Assembly: GCF_016808335.1 (NCBI RefSeq)
Contig: NC_053142.1
Location: 42,203,674-42,267,673, forward strand
Source of the DNA: Panicum virgatum
Taxonomy: Eukaryota; Streptophyta; Magnoliopsida; Poales; Poaceae
Direction: 5' to 3'
DNA length: 64,000 bases
The translations under genes and the position numbers were made by a program. Shown one piece after another: positions 12,901 through 22,947 of this stretch. Below the pieces are notes generated by a model. The model was not told where the DNA came from. It ran no database searches and was given only the letters and a program-made list of their open reading frames with translations. Within the stretch, counting starts at the first letter, position 1; each line of letters starts with the position of its first letter.

Positions 12901-15900
12901 AAAGAACAAGAAGTGCTTCCACACCACCAGTAGAGATGAAGGATTGAGAAAACATGTTGGCTCTAGAGATGTTAGGCTGTACAATCAACCTATAGATGAG
13001 ATGCAACACCCTTGCAACCTGCCAATAAGCACATAATAAGAACCAACTCATTCTAGATCACCACTAAAGCCGCTAGATAAGGGGCTCCTTCATATTCATC
13101 GAATAGGTAATGCATATAAAATAAATACTTGGAGCAAAAGATTTCTGGACAAGCTTTAAGAACAAACAGGTAACATGATTGTCAAATTTGTAGTGGTTAA
13201 TAGAACTCTGCCTATGTTATCTCAATATATCTAGTCCATAGGCCGGTAAAAGAGGAGGCTTATCATAAGTTTGACGAGACAATAAAAACCCAGATACTCC
13301 TAATGAGACAAAATAGACAACTCAAACTTGCTTGGGGCTATAGCCTTTGTTGCTGCTGCTGTTGTCATGGTTAACATCACATCTCATGGGCATGGGCTTA
13401 GACAGAGCAGAAGCAGCACACTACTAAGAAGCCACCACCACAATTTGGGAATTTTAGGCGTTAGCAGTAAACTCAACTGTCCCCATTCCTCAACCACTGC
13501 GCCCTGCTGCCCACTCCTAGAGTTTCTATCTCCATTATGTCACGGTGTCATCCTCTTTCTGTGTATTATTTATCCTATGAAGTAAGGTTCCTAAACACTT
13601 TACCTACTTCTCATGATGTATGGTAAAACATGCATCAGGGTTCAAGATGACTTTATAATTACCAATGTATATACACCACCCAGTTGCACTTGATTGATTC
13701 AAGTGCATCTTTGATATAAAAATATGTTAGGCTTGCAACATAAGACGCAAAAGACTTATGCATTTTCCATTCAGATTATTCATGTCCCAGATGGAACAAA
13801 AAATAAAAACATTGATGGAAGCTTGACAGAGTTTGTCTCGTAATCCAAAGTCCCAAGTACCTGATTAGGCTGAGGGCACTCAACAATAAATCCAATCAAA
13901 CAGCGGACATCATCAGAGACTGCTGTTGAAGATGCTGCTCCTAGCAGCAGTTCGATAACAACCAAAAGTTCATCGACTAGAGCATTCACTTCACCCAAAG
14001 ATCTCTTTGTTCCAGTAAGTGCAAAGTTATCAATTGAATCTGGTTCCTGAATCACCCAGTAACACCTTCTGCAGCCATCAAGAAGCATTTGCATCGCTTT
14101 TGCATCTCGCATGCAAGCAGATTCTGTGAATACCATGTCAGCAAGAGAGGAGAGAAGCTTCTTTTGTAAACCATAACTGCATGAACTCCACAGCTTCAGG
14201 TCCAACAGCAAACTGCTGAAAAGCTGCACTTTAAGTTCATGATTATTTCTTTGAGACTGGCACAAAGATACAATTGCAGCAACAAGCTCCTCATCAGTCA
14301 GTGCCTCTTCTTCGCTTTCCAGCTTCGAAAGAGCTTGCAACAGATAATGTAAAACACGTGATAAAAGTTCTGGTGCAAATGTCCGGCATAATTCTTCATT
14401 ATTTCCAGGGTGTTGAATAGCTAGGGAAATAATCCTGAAAACTGGGGCAGAAAGGGAAACAGTGGCAAGCGACAATGATAAGTCACCAGGTGTAGGCTCG
14501 AAGCTGTCCATCAGCACGTTGCTTATGGTTAGTGGAAGTAACGCCATTGGGCCCCCATAAGCCAAGGCCCATAAAGACTCTGCAGGGCGCACACGAGATG
14601 AAACATGAACCAATCCAAGAACCTCTGCAGGCCTTCGATGAGTGCCTAAAATTCAACAGAAAAAGGCACCAGTTAATAATTCATATATTTGAGTGTCACA
14701 GAGCATGACCCCCCTATGGCATTCAGAGGTAGCTGGAGCAACAAGAAACTCAGTATGCCTTGTTTAAATGGCCTTGCAAAATGAAAATGGTACGAATGAT
14801 TGAACAGTAGGGCAGTCCTATTAAGGGGCTGTTTGGATGTGCTAAAACAGGGGTGCTAAAGTTTAGCCCTAGATGTGCTAATGGGGCTAAACGTGGGCAA
14901 TGAGAGCTAATCTAGGGCTAATGGACTCTAACGACCAATTAGCTATCATCTATGTAATTAGATTAGCAATTAGCTCATGTTTAGTTCTACTATTTGGCAT
15001 GTAAATAAGTGGGCTAAAGTTTAGCCTCTTGGATCCAAACACCCCCAAAATGATTCAGTGTTTCAGTAGTTGTTCTCTCCTTTAATATATTTGTAGTGGG
15101 GATTATAGGATTTGGAAGGCAAAGGTACTAACATGGGGAACTAGTGCGGGAGCAGGAAAACGACTATAGTCAACACTAAGTACAGAGGGAGTAGGTGGGG
15201 GGAGATAAACCTGATGAACCAGAAGGTGAGGCATCTGGGCAGAACCGCCCAGTGAGCAGACTAGGATGGTAAAGAAGATGCAAGCTTCCCCCCATCTCAT
15301 TGTTAAGTGTAAAGCTCTCTTCTGCCATACTCTTAACATGGTCATTAGTTGCCTTCCATGGCAAGCCTGCACCATTTCCAAAACTGGGCAGTGTATCTCC
15401 TCCTCGGGATGCAAGACGTCTCATCCTGTCTGGCCCAATTGGTTCCTTGAAGATGTAGACAGGCCCCATTTCAGCAAACAATGGGCATTGCCGTCGCCGC
15501 CTCTGCAGGCCTGCAATAGTTGGTGGTGGATTTGTCCCAATGCAGCAAAACGCAAGTGGCTTCGAGATACGCGGGAACTCAAAAGGACGGCTCTCATATA
15601 GGCTACCATCAACATACAGCCTCAATTCACTTTCACCCTTCCCAAGCAAACCATGCTTATTTGTGTGCTCCAACCCAACAAAATACCAACACTGAGGCTT
15701 GAATGCATGAGTGAAGTGCAAAGAAGCTTTCTTACCCCTCCCGCCCACACTCTCCACCACCAAGAACTGGCCATGAAAATATGCTTCTACACCCTGATTA
15801 TCTGAAGAGAGAAAGCTAAAAAGCCGGGGCATGTGTGTTGTTCCTTCTCCTGCAAGGGCACTGGCTGCTGCAGCAGCTGACATTGCTGATGATTTTCCAG

Positions 15901-16894
15901 ATGTTGCAGCGGCAGCGGCAGCGGCAGCAATGGCCGCTGCAGCTGTTGCTGTGCTGAGTGTATCCGAAAATGATTCTATATAGATCCAAGTGGCGAACCC
16001 ATATCCACTTAAGAAGGGCCACCTGCTGTCACCAGGGCCAAGCAGACCAGAGCTCTCCCCGTCAAACTCAAATGTTGCAGCAGGACCTCTCGTTTCCTCG
16101 CTCCCCATGGCCTTCTCAAGCGCCAGCATCAGTGGCGTGGCCCAGCTTTTTCCAAGTGCCTTCCTTACCAAACCAAGCCAGGAATGCAAGTCCTTGACAC
16201 TAAGCGAGTGCCCACCCAACACCTGAATGCACTGAAGCAGCGGTGTCCCGTCCCAGCTACTACCCGGATTCATTTCGACGAGCAGCTTCTCCGCAGACTC
16301 GAGGAGGGTAGCCAGGAGGCCGGCGGAAGAGCACATGGCACGGTTACGAGTGCAGGCGCGGAGCGCGGCCTGCAAACCCGCGACCATACGAGTGCGCGGG
16401 GACGGCTCGTCGTCGCAGGGGAGGTGAGGCAGGAGCTCGGCGGCGGCGACGGCGGCGCGCGCGTTGGACATGACGCTCGGGGGAGCGCCCGTGCCGGTGG
16501 CGTCGCCCGCCGCCTCGTCCGCGCCGCCCATGGCGCCGAGCAGCACGTCGACGACGGAGTGCGCCAGCTCGCCCTGCTCCTGGGAGACCACCTCGCGGAG
16601 GAGGTCCATCCCGCCCGCGATCGCGGCCTCCACCGCCCGCACCACCTCCTGCGGCGCGTCGGCCGGCACCCCCGGCGGCCTCCTCGGCCGCGGGGACGGC
16701 TCGTAGGGCGTCGCGGGCGTGGCCGGCGTGCTGGTACCCATCCCCGGATCCGACGCGGCCTCCCCCTCGTCGCCCGCCTCCGCGCCGGGCGCCGCGGCCT
16801 CGAACTGCTCCGCGGAGCCCTCCTCCAGCGGCGGCGTCGGTGGCGCCGCCGGCGGCGGGGAGGAATCGGACGACTCGCGCGCGTCCTCCGCCAT
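986..16894 (-). CDS. BCHC2: BEACH domain-containing protein C2-like, N-terminal half (11 exons, continues off the left edge)
   Basis: Family: plant BEACH proteins related to LYST and neurobeachin, large scaffold proteins linked to membrane trafficking. Coding exons on the minus strand are 16894-15211, 14645-13861, 13018-12314, 5931-5797, 5088-4984, 4856-4743, 4574-4498, 4294-4213, 3651-3319, 2238-1616 and 1070-986. Phases join without conflict and give 1,576 codons, about half of a family member. The start ATG (context AGCAATGGCG) opens an Ala/Pro/Glu-rich leader. Next comes a helical region, then a concanavalin-A-like domain around residues 270-480 ([24 protein letters not shown]). Armadillo-like repeats follow ([42 protein letters not shown]). 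Exon 9 holds an Ala-rich stretch and a Ser-rich linker. The PH-BEACH and WD40 parts would lie outside the window. Intron 6 uses a GC donor. Introns carry three copia insertions and a MITE. The C2 assignment rests on remembered family sequence; other BEACH classes are less likely. Confidence 0.88.
2717..3175 (+). mobile_element. Ty1-copia 5' end (LTR, primer-binding site, start of gag), truncated
   Basis: A 103-bp LTR (2717-2819, TG...CA) is followed directly by TGGTATCATTAG, the usual initiator-Met tRNA primer site of copia elements. A GC-rich leader and an ATG at 2888 open an Ala/Pro-rich gag start resembling that of the complete element at 6503. Homology ends near 3175; the rest of gag, pol and the 3' LTR are missing. 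A 16-bp word (AGAGTGGTTAGGACAG) occurs at the right junction and again about 55 bases further on, which suggests a deletion or repair joint. It lies in the intron between BEACH exons 9 and 10, antisense to that gene. Confidence 0.85.
6296..6410 (+). repeat. 5' LTR of the complete copia element
   Basis: 115 bp, begins TGTTGAAGTATATTG and ends CTCTCCATTA, so its termini are TG...TA rather than TG...CA. The end is set by the abutting primer site and by the perfect TTAAG duplication outside both LTRs. A TATATATA stretch at 6357-6364 is a plausible promoter core. Confidence 0.92.
6503..11885 (+). pseudogene. copia gag-pol polyprotein, broken
   Basis: Polyprotein for particle formation and retrotransposition. 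Gag begins at about 6503 with an Ala/Pro-rich leader; its UBN2-type core lies at about 7390-7990. A Gly/Arg-rich tail with no CCHC knuckle follows. Protease has DSGA near 8524. A pre-integrase HHCC region is at 8910-9050, the integrase core at about 9070-9470, and reverse transcriptase at 10409-11000 with YVDD near 10941. RNase H runs from 11420 to the stop at 11883-11885. Breaks seen: frame changes near 6940, near 8110 (a G-run) and near 11457 (one extra G), and in-frame TAG codons at 9179-9181, 9470-9472 and 10397-10399. It cannot give one polyprotein unless the sequence has errors. Confidence 0.92.
11938..12049 (+). repeat. Duplicated hairpin plus polypurine-tract block before the 3' LTR
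   Basis: Two copies, spaced 63 bases apart, of a block with inverted arms CAGTCTTGAAC and GTTCAGACTG. Each ends in a run of seven G followed by TGTTG. The second G-run abuts the LTR and is the expected plus-strand primer; the first is followed by a look-alike of the LTR start. The fragment at 1-381 has the same arrangement. Confidence 0.8.
12050..12164 (+). repeat. 3' LTR of the complete copia element
   Basis: Identical by eye to 6296-6410 over all 115 bases, and followed by the right TTAAG target duplication at 12165-12169. Identity is consistent with a recent insertion, though 115 bp gives a coarse clock. Confidence 0.93.
14825..15046. mobile_element. Tourist/Harbinger-like MITE in the BEACH intron
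   Basis: About 222 bp with imperfect terminal inverted repeats GGGGCTGTTTGGAT and ATCCAAACACCCCC. Internally it is symmetric around TGCTAAA/TTTAGC words. Flanks are TAA on the left and AAA on the right, a near match to the 3-bp duplication expected of this group. It lies between BEACH exons 1 and 2. Confidence 0.65.
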
Positions 16895-18197
16895 TGCTAG
16901 GGCTTTACTCCATCAAACCCAAATCCGAGCAGAGCCCCGGGGGTGGAAATGCGGGGCGGGAATCGGTCAACGGAAGTGAAACAGCGGGCGGGGGCGATTA
17001 CGGGCGCGGCGGGGACTGGAATCGGGGCGGGAAATGGTCGTGCGCGGATCTGGGGCACTGGGCGGGGATCCGCGGGGTGTTTGGTGCAAATGCGCGAGAG
17101 GAGGTGGGTGGGATTAGCGGCGCACGGCGAGATCCGAGAGGCGGACGGAACCGGATGATGAACTTGACCGTGGGGAAGGGAGGGAGGAGGTCACACAGGT
17201 CAGGAGGGGAGAAGACGTGGCGCAGGAGCGCGGCGGCGGGGGTGGGGTGCTGCCCGTGCTGGGTTTCACGGGTCGCGGCTCTCGTTCGCGTTCTCGCCCG
17301 TGTGCCTCGCCGCTTCCCGCGTTGGTGCGGCGGGTTTGGGCGCCCGTCGAGGGAACTTCACGGCGAGATGCGGGGTCTGGCCCACCTGGCAGTCACTAAA
17401 GAGCTGGCCTTTTCCAGGAGTATAGACAGCTGGAACCTGGCACGACGCAGTGCACGCCCACACGCACACGTAAACACGAGCAGGCTCTACTCCAAACTTA
17501 CCACACGAGTTTTGTCTCATCAACGTGTACATTGCACATTTGTACTAACCTCGATACCTAGTTTGTTTTATCTAGGTATTACAATGACGACTGACGAATC
17601 AAGGTTAGGTGCAGGGATGGAGCGAGAGCCTGTCATGCCCGAAGCCGAACGGGCAAGATTTTGCACCCAATATTCACCTGCTGGTCTACTCATGATATCA
17701 TCAAGACCATATTTAAATCAGTAAAGTGCGAAGTTAGCACCAAACACCGAAGGAGAACAAGCAAACATCTCACGAAGTCATTGGCTCACAAAACTCAGTT
17801 CGCCCAATCACACAAAAGAAAGTAGCAACATCCAACAATACGTACATCAGGCTTTGACGCGCACGCATAGAACATGATACATGTACAAAATCTGTCGGCT
17901 CAGTCTCTCGAAAATACTCATAAGAATAGAGTTCGGTGCACGTATTAATAGAGGTTGTGCAAATATCGAGGCTACCCAATCAACCATAGGAAAAATTATC
18001 ATGTATCAATAATATATTTTTGAGTACCCGATGTGCACCTCGAAGGCGAGCAAGATTTTGCACCCACACTCAGATGCCATCACGATGTCTATTCATCACA
18101 CGCGCGGGTGTGATACATGTTATCGCAGAACACCTAGTCGCGGCACCGCCGAAGCTCTGCCTCTGTCGGCGATTGTCAAGCCGCCAGATTAGAGCCT
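16895..18197. other. 5' flank of the BEACH gene
   Basis: GC-rich up to about 17400, with the 5' UTR and promoter of the minus-strand BEACH gene expected here; beyond that AT-richer intergenic DNA. I recognise no protein in the open frames of either strand and could not place a transcription start. Confidence 0.5.
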
Positions 18198-18435
18198 TAG
18201 GGGTTCAAGGTTGCCGCGGCTAAGATTGGGGTTGCCGAGTCCTAAGGTAAGGAGGATCGTCGGGGAGTTGATGGCCCGACAGTGGGGCCGATCGAGACGG
18301 CAGTGACGCGGGGACGCTTTAGGGGTTCAGGGTTGCTGCGGTTAAGATCGAGGTTGCCTAGTCCTATGGTACGGAGGATCGTCGGGGGTTGATGGCCCAA
18401 TAGTGGGGCCGGTTGAGACAGAGGTGGGGGGGTCT
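18198..18435. repeat. Two-copy tandem repeat, about 122-bp period
   Basis: TAGGGGTTCAAGGTTGC at 18198 returns as TAGGGGTTCAGGGTTGC at 18320, and the segments that follow (GGAGGATCGTCGGGG, GTTGATGGCCC, AGTGGGGCCG) align in order. The copies are diverged. No gene is recognised here. Confidence 0.75.
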
Positions 18436-19400
18436 CTCGCCGAGCGGCAAGGGATGGCGCCCAGACGGAGTTGGTGTTGGGGGAGGTCGAAGTTGATAAT
18501 TAGCGTCGGCGGCGCCAGCTGCTGGCGCTGCCGGAGAGGCAGGGGTGGGCGGGGAAGGTTTTCCCTTCTGCAATAGGTTCTTGTTTTCTTGCTCGCGTTA
18601 TGAATAGACAGCTCCGATGCCATCGAACCCACATGTACATGTCTCTACGGGTCCTACTGCTTTCTCCATGATTTATCTTAATGTTCATGGATGCTTAGAG
18701 GTTACGACATGCCCTTTATAACAAAAGTGAAAATCCAATCAACACAAGAAGATTTTTTCAAAAAAAGCATCGTTTGGTCCAAGGACCATGCTTCAATGCC
18801 GTATTACGGTAGTAGCAATGCAGTTATGCAGGGGGCTGGTCATCCCATAAAAAGGAGCTGCTGGTGCGGTGGTGCCTACTTGCGAATGAAAGGGAAAGCG
18901 CATCCGATAGTTAACCGATCAGATGGATCGTGATTTGCGAACAGCACAACCTGACACTAGGAGCATGATCTGCGTATAGTACGAGCGTACTGCGTGTGGG
19001 CGTGCCGCGTGTGGCCATGTGGGTTGGGTTCATATGCGACTCTCATTTCTTAGCACAATCGACCGACAACAACTGCCGGTGCAAAAGAATACAGTCATAG
19101 AGATCGGCGAGCTGAAAGAGCCACTGCCAGCAGCAGGCAGCAGCAGCTTTACCTGACCGATCTGCCAGACCGCCACAGCTCAAAAGAAAAGAGGCTGGCA
19201 TTGCGCCGCGCTCATGTGAAAGCAGCTAGCACTGCTTATTCAAAGGCTGGTGTGATCAGTTGTTGAGAGTACCGGGGCTCTCGATTTTAGTCAACTACAG
19301 CCTCTGGGCCCGCGCCATTATCAAGAGGGGAGCAAATTTACGGCATGCAACGACCGGGGCGATATTCCTTTTTACCGGTGAAGTTTTGAGCAAAATTCAG
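18436..19400. other. Intergenic sequence without a recognised gene
   Basis: Short open frames occur on both strands, but none resembles a known family or has supporting splice signals. Confidence 0.45.
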
Positions 19401-19727
19401 AGGTTGTTTGATTTTAGAGGCTAAATTTTAGTCCATGTCACATCAAAGAAAATTTTAGTATTTAAAAGTATTAAATAAAGATTAATTATAAAATTAACTG
19501 CAGAACCCCGGGACTAAGCTGCGAGACAAATCTAATGAGATATATTAATTCATAATTAACGAATGGTTACTGTAGCATTACTTTAGCAAATTATGGATTA
19601 ATTAGGCTCATTACATTCGTCTCGCGAATTAGTACTCAGTTGTCAAAAAATATTTATAAACAGATTATATTTAATATTTCAAATGTGACAGGGACTTAAA
19701 AAAATCCCTAAAAACAAACAAGGTCTC
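19401..19727. mobile_element. MITE-like element of about 330 bp
   Basis: Imperfect terminal inverted repeats of about 40 bp: GAGGTTGTTTGATTTTAG and CTAAAAACAAACAAGGTCTC, extending to CATGTCACAT and AATGTGACAG. The inside is AT-rich with the ACTGTAGCATTACTTTAGC and TCTCGCGAATTAG words common in grass MITEs. The target duplication is not clear. Confidence 0.6.
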
Positions 19728-20850
19728 AGTAAAAAAATTATGGGGGCGTGCGATCGCAGCAATTCACAGAATTTCAAGCTCGTGGGCGGCAGTGGCAGAC
19801 TGACAGTAGAATAGAAAAAAGGATAAATCTACACTAAGTTTTGCTGCACATGAAGCACTTCTTGTGTGCTGTGAAGAATCGTTCCTCGTTTCTGCATTTG
19901 TATACTATAGTACTACTCTAAGGAGCGTTCAAGTCGCATATGGACATAGGAAACGATGCCAAGTTGATTTGGATGCTCTTGAAGTCTTGGTAGTAACAAG
20001 AGCATTTGTTTGCACCGCCGGTTCCCAAGTCCCAGGTTGCAAGGCAGAGGAGTTTAATTACTGTGTGTTCTTTTTTCTGAAAATTTCCCTAATGATTTAG
20101 AAGTAGAAAAATGCTCCTCATGATGGCTCATTGTGAGTGTCATTTAGCCGCACTGCTGCTTGCTATTTCAGATATAATTAGTCGTTTAGGATGTCGACTG
20201 GTGTCCACTCTTTCAATATGACACTGGTTCCGCGCCAAAATTTTAGCAAGTCAATGAGAGTCTGTTTGGTTTTCTTTAAAACCGAGTGGAATGAGGCGGT
20301 TTCCAAGAAAACCGAACAGGGCCTAAACTGGAAGGGTGAGCCAGAGCTCAATGGGAAGGCTCTCTGATTATCGTCCTCGCCCCACTAAAATTTCCATGCC
20401 CGTCAGTCAAAGCAATCTAATTAAACATGTTCTCTAAGCTTTATCGATTGCCTCATCCACTTTTTAAATCTACGACGTTTCGGCCAGCCAAATGTTTTGA
20501 GATTATAAAAAAGGTTCCAACTTCAAACCCATCCGGGGAGAGACATCAATCCGCAATTAGTACAATCACACATTCAAAATTTAAACCACACTATATTTCA
20601 AATTAATAACCAATACGTAATATGTAAAATGAAGGTCATCCGTGAGATGCGAAGAATTGCATAGCTAAAGACTCTAGAAGTTGTCATGCTTCGACTAGCC
20701 ACTCCCTTCAGTCATCAATATGCTACAACAGAGCTCAACAACCGGAGCCAATGTGTCCCTCTAAAAAGCACCCGCACAAAAAAAGTTTTGGTCTATCATT
20801 GTCAAACACAATATCATTCCTTATGATCGCGGCTCCCTGTCGATAACATT
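19728..20850. other. Intergenic sequence
   Basis: No gene recognised. It contains a short hairpin at 20261-20323 with arms CTGTTTGGTTTTCTT and AAGAAAACCGAACAG, which could be the remnant of a small MITE. Confidence 0.4.
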
Positions 20851-20857
20851 ATGGCTC

Positions 20858-21000
20858 CCTTTGTTTAAGCTTCAGGCCGATTTTGAAGGCTCGATTTTGG
20901 AAAATCGAAAAGTCAATCTAGCTGATTATGGATTCTCGATTCTGAGAGTAATCTAACTTTTCGATTTTTTTTTTCAAAATTGACCATAAGCTAAAACAGG
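20858..21000. mobile_element. Small inverted-repeat element
   Basis: The left end, from about CCTTTGTTTAAGCTTCAGGC to GATTTTGAA, mirrors the right end, TTCAAAATTGACC to AAGCTAAAACAGG, with a few mismatches. CGATTTT/AAAATCG words add further internal symmetry. The size suits a MITE; the family is not identified. Confidence 0.45.
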
Positions 21001-21185
21001 ACATGTACTGCGACGGAGATAAAAGCAACAGAAATCTCATCTTGTAATAGATTCCCTGTGAGCGCTGCTCCCGTTAATAACATTACTAGATTGCAACGGA
21101 GATAAAGGCAACAAAAATCTCATCTTGCAATAGTTCTCTTCGAAATGGCACAGCCTACAAGGAGTCTGACCCACATAGCAGCTGT

Positions 21186-21317
21186 AGACATACATGTACC
21201 CTCGGCAGCAGCAACAGGAAGGATTATCTCGACATGCCGTCTAATTAATCTAGACATACATGTACCCTCGGCAGCAGCAACAGGAAGGATTATCTCGACA
21301 TGCCGTCTAATTAATCT
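21186..21317. repeat. Perfect 66-bp tandem duplication downstream of the ADF gene
   Basis: Two identical 66-bp copies, 21186-21251 and 21252-21317, each starting AGACATACATGTACCCTCGG and ending in TCTAATTAATCT. They lie 195-326 bases past the ADF stop codon, so they are probably in its 3' UTR or just beyond. Confidence 0.9.
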
Positions 21318-21511
21318 TTGGGCAGGGAAGGAAAACGATCTAGCAGAGTAGTTTACACGGAGTAACAGAGAACACTGGCACCACCGGCGGTGCGGTGCGT
21401 GAACGGCACACGGGTACATGCTGCAGGCAGGCATGCCCAGCCAGCCTGCCGGCCGGCCGGTCGGTCGATGTCCGCCCGGGGCATGCATGCGAGCGGCGGC
21501 GCGGCTTCTCC

Positions 21512-22226
21512 TCAGAGGGCTCGCGCCTTGACGATGTCCATGCTCATCTCGCTGGGGTCGGTGGCCTGCAGCTCCACCTGGATGCCGTCCAGCTCCCGCT
21601 TGAACCGGTCCTTGGAGCTCGCGTACAGCATCTTGCTCCTCACCCTCGACGTGTCCGGGGACCTGCATTTGTGCGTGCGCGCAGATCGATGAGCCGTGGA
21701 TCCCCTTCGATCCACTGCGTGTTCGCCGCCGCCGGCATTGCTGGCTGCTGGTCGGCAATGTAGTAATAAACCGGTATGCATGGTACTATGATGATTACCA
21801 GGAGATGAAGAAGATCTTGCTCTTCTGGCAGTTCTCGTCGGTGGTGAAGTCGAAGTCGAAGACGGCGTAGCGGCACTCGCTGTCGGGCATGGAGGCGGTG
21901 AAGTCGTCGTAGGTGTCGCCCGGCTTCCCCAGCCTGTCCACCACCACCTGCTGCGTGTGCTCGTCGATCTTGAACGTGATGAACCGGAAGCTCCGCTTGG
22001 ACTTGAGGTCCTGGAACTTGAGCTTGCACTCATCGTTCACGGCCATCCCCGACGCCGAGTTCGCCTTGCATTATCATTTTTTTTTTCGACAACACAAGGC
22101 CAGACACGTACGGTTACACAACAAATATATAATCTCGCAACATGATAAATAAGAAATCAAGTGAAACCAAGACTGCATTGATCTGCCACGGCCGCATCAG
22201 GTGCTCGATGATGCATGTCTCACCAT
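21512..22226 (-). CDS. ADF: Actin-depolymerizing factor (ADF/cofilin)
   Basis: Binds and severs actin filaments in the cytosol. Three coding exons on the minus strand: the ATG alone (22226-22224, donor ATG|GTGAGA), then 22064-21799, then 21662-21512 with stop TGA. They total 420 bases, giving 139 aa, the standard plant ADF length. The ATG-only first exon is inferred from plant ADF gene structure and from the perfect donor there; exon 2 starts in phase with the ANSASG N-terminus. The single ADF-homology domain shows [48 protein letters not shown] and ELQATDP. Ser4 and Ser6 are the N-terminal serines at which phosphorylation regulates plant ADFs. The paralogue class is not assigned. Confidence 0.95.
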
Positions 22227-22352
22227 GGTCGACGGGAATGTCTCGTTTCCACAGCGCCGGGCTCGACGGTGGCAAGGAGGCGGTGCGCGGCGGCGGTGGC
22301 GCGGGCGGACGCAAGATTTCCAAGGCCTGTGTGACAGGGAGGAGGAGGGCGA

Positions 22353-22359
22353 AATATAG
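22353..22359 (-). promoter_or_regulatory. Candidate TATA box of the ADF gene
   Basis: On the minus strand TATATTT lies about 127 bases upstream of the proposed ATG, and a C-rich leader typical of a grass 5' UTR follows it. The transcription start is inferred. Confidence 0.5.
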
Positions 22360-22947
22360 GAGGTTTGGGATCTGCCATGCCGCCACGTTCGGAGGAGAGG
22401 GCGCGTTTGACCAAGCACGTCCCCTCCGTGCGCGGCGCGCGCGTCCAGCATGCGCGCCACCACCACCCATCCATGATCCATCGTTGCGGACTCTCCGGCT
22501 GGCTAGCGACCGAAACATGAGGAACACTAACTAATCTTGAGCTGTGACAGCACGGTAACATACATGGCTGATTATCTCAGATCAGATTCATCCCCTCTGC
22601 AGCTGCAGAATTACTCGACAGAATGCACCACAGAAATATCTCCCGTTCTTCGGGCAATAGAGGCAATGGAATACGTAAAAGTAAAACTGGACCCTGATGC
22701 CTGATGGATGTCAAAACTAAGTGAATCCCCAGAGTATAATTTCAATGCTGGTTTCAAATAAGCATATGCCAATGCCAGCAAAATCAATTAGAAGAACACT
22801 GAGGGCATTCAGAGGTACCAAACTGGTAAATTTCAAACTGCACGTGGTTGGCAGATAAATTCTCATCGTCAGTTAGGCAACCATGATCGCACAATACAAG
22901 TTGTCCAGAAGGATCTTCTGCATCTTCAGCTACAAAATTTTCACTCC
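22360..22947. other. ADF upstream region and 3' end of the CCHC gene
   Basis: About 590 bases between the ADF promoter and the stop codon of the next minus-strand gene. It should hold the 3' UTR and polyadenylation site of the zinc-knuckle gene. No further coding sequence is recognised. Confidence 0.5.

Noticed and set aside
12284..13051. Met at 13051 as the start of a separate gene
   Set aside because: A good acceptor (TTGGCAG|GTTGCAAGG) lies inside the frame and the sequence continues the BEACH protein in phase from exon 2.
16184..17724. Long plus-strand open frames opposite BEACH exon 1 and its promoter
   Set aside because: The high GC content leaves stop codons rare on both strands. The minus strand carries recognisable protein and splice sites; the plus strand has neither.
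22114..22561. Arg/Pro-rich frames around 22.1-22.5 kb
   Set aside because: They overlap the ADF promoter, 5' UTR and first intron and resemble no family.
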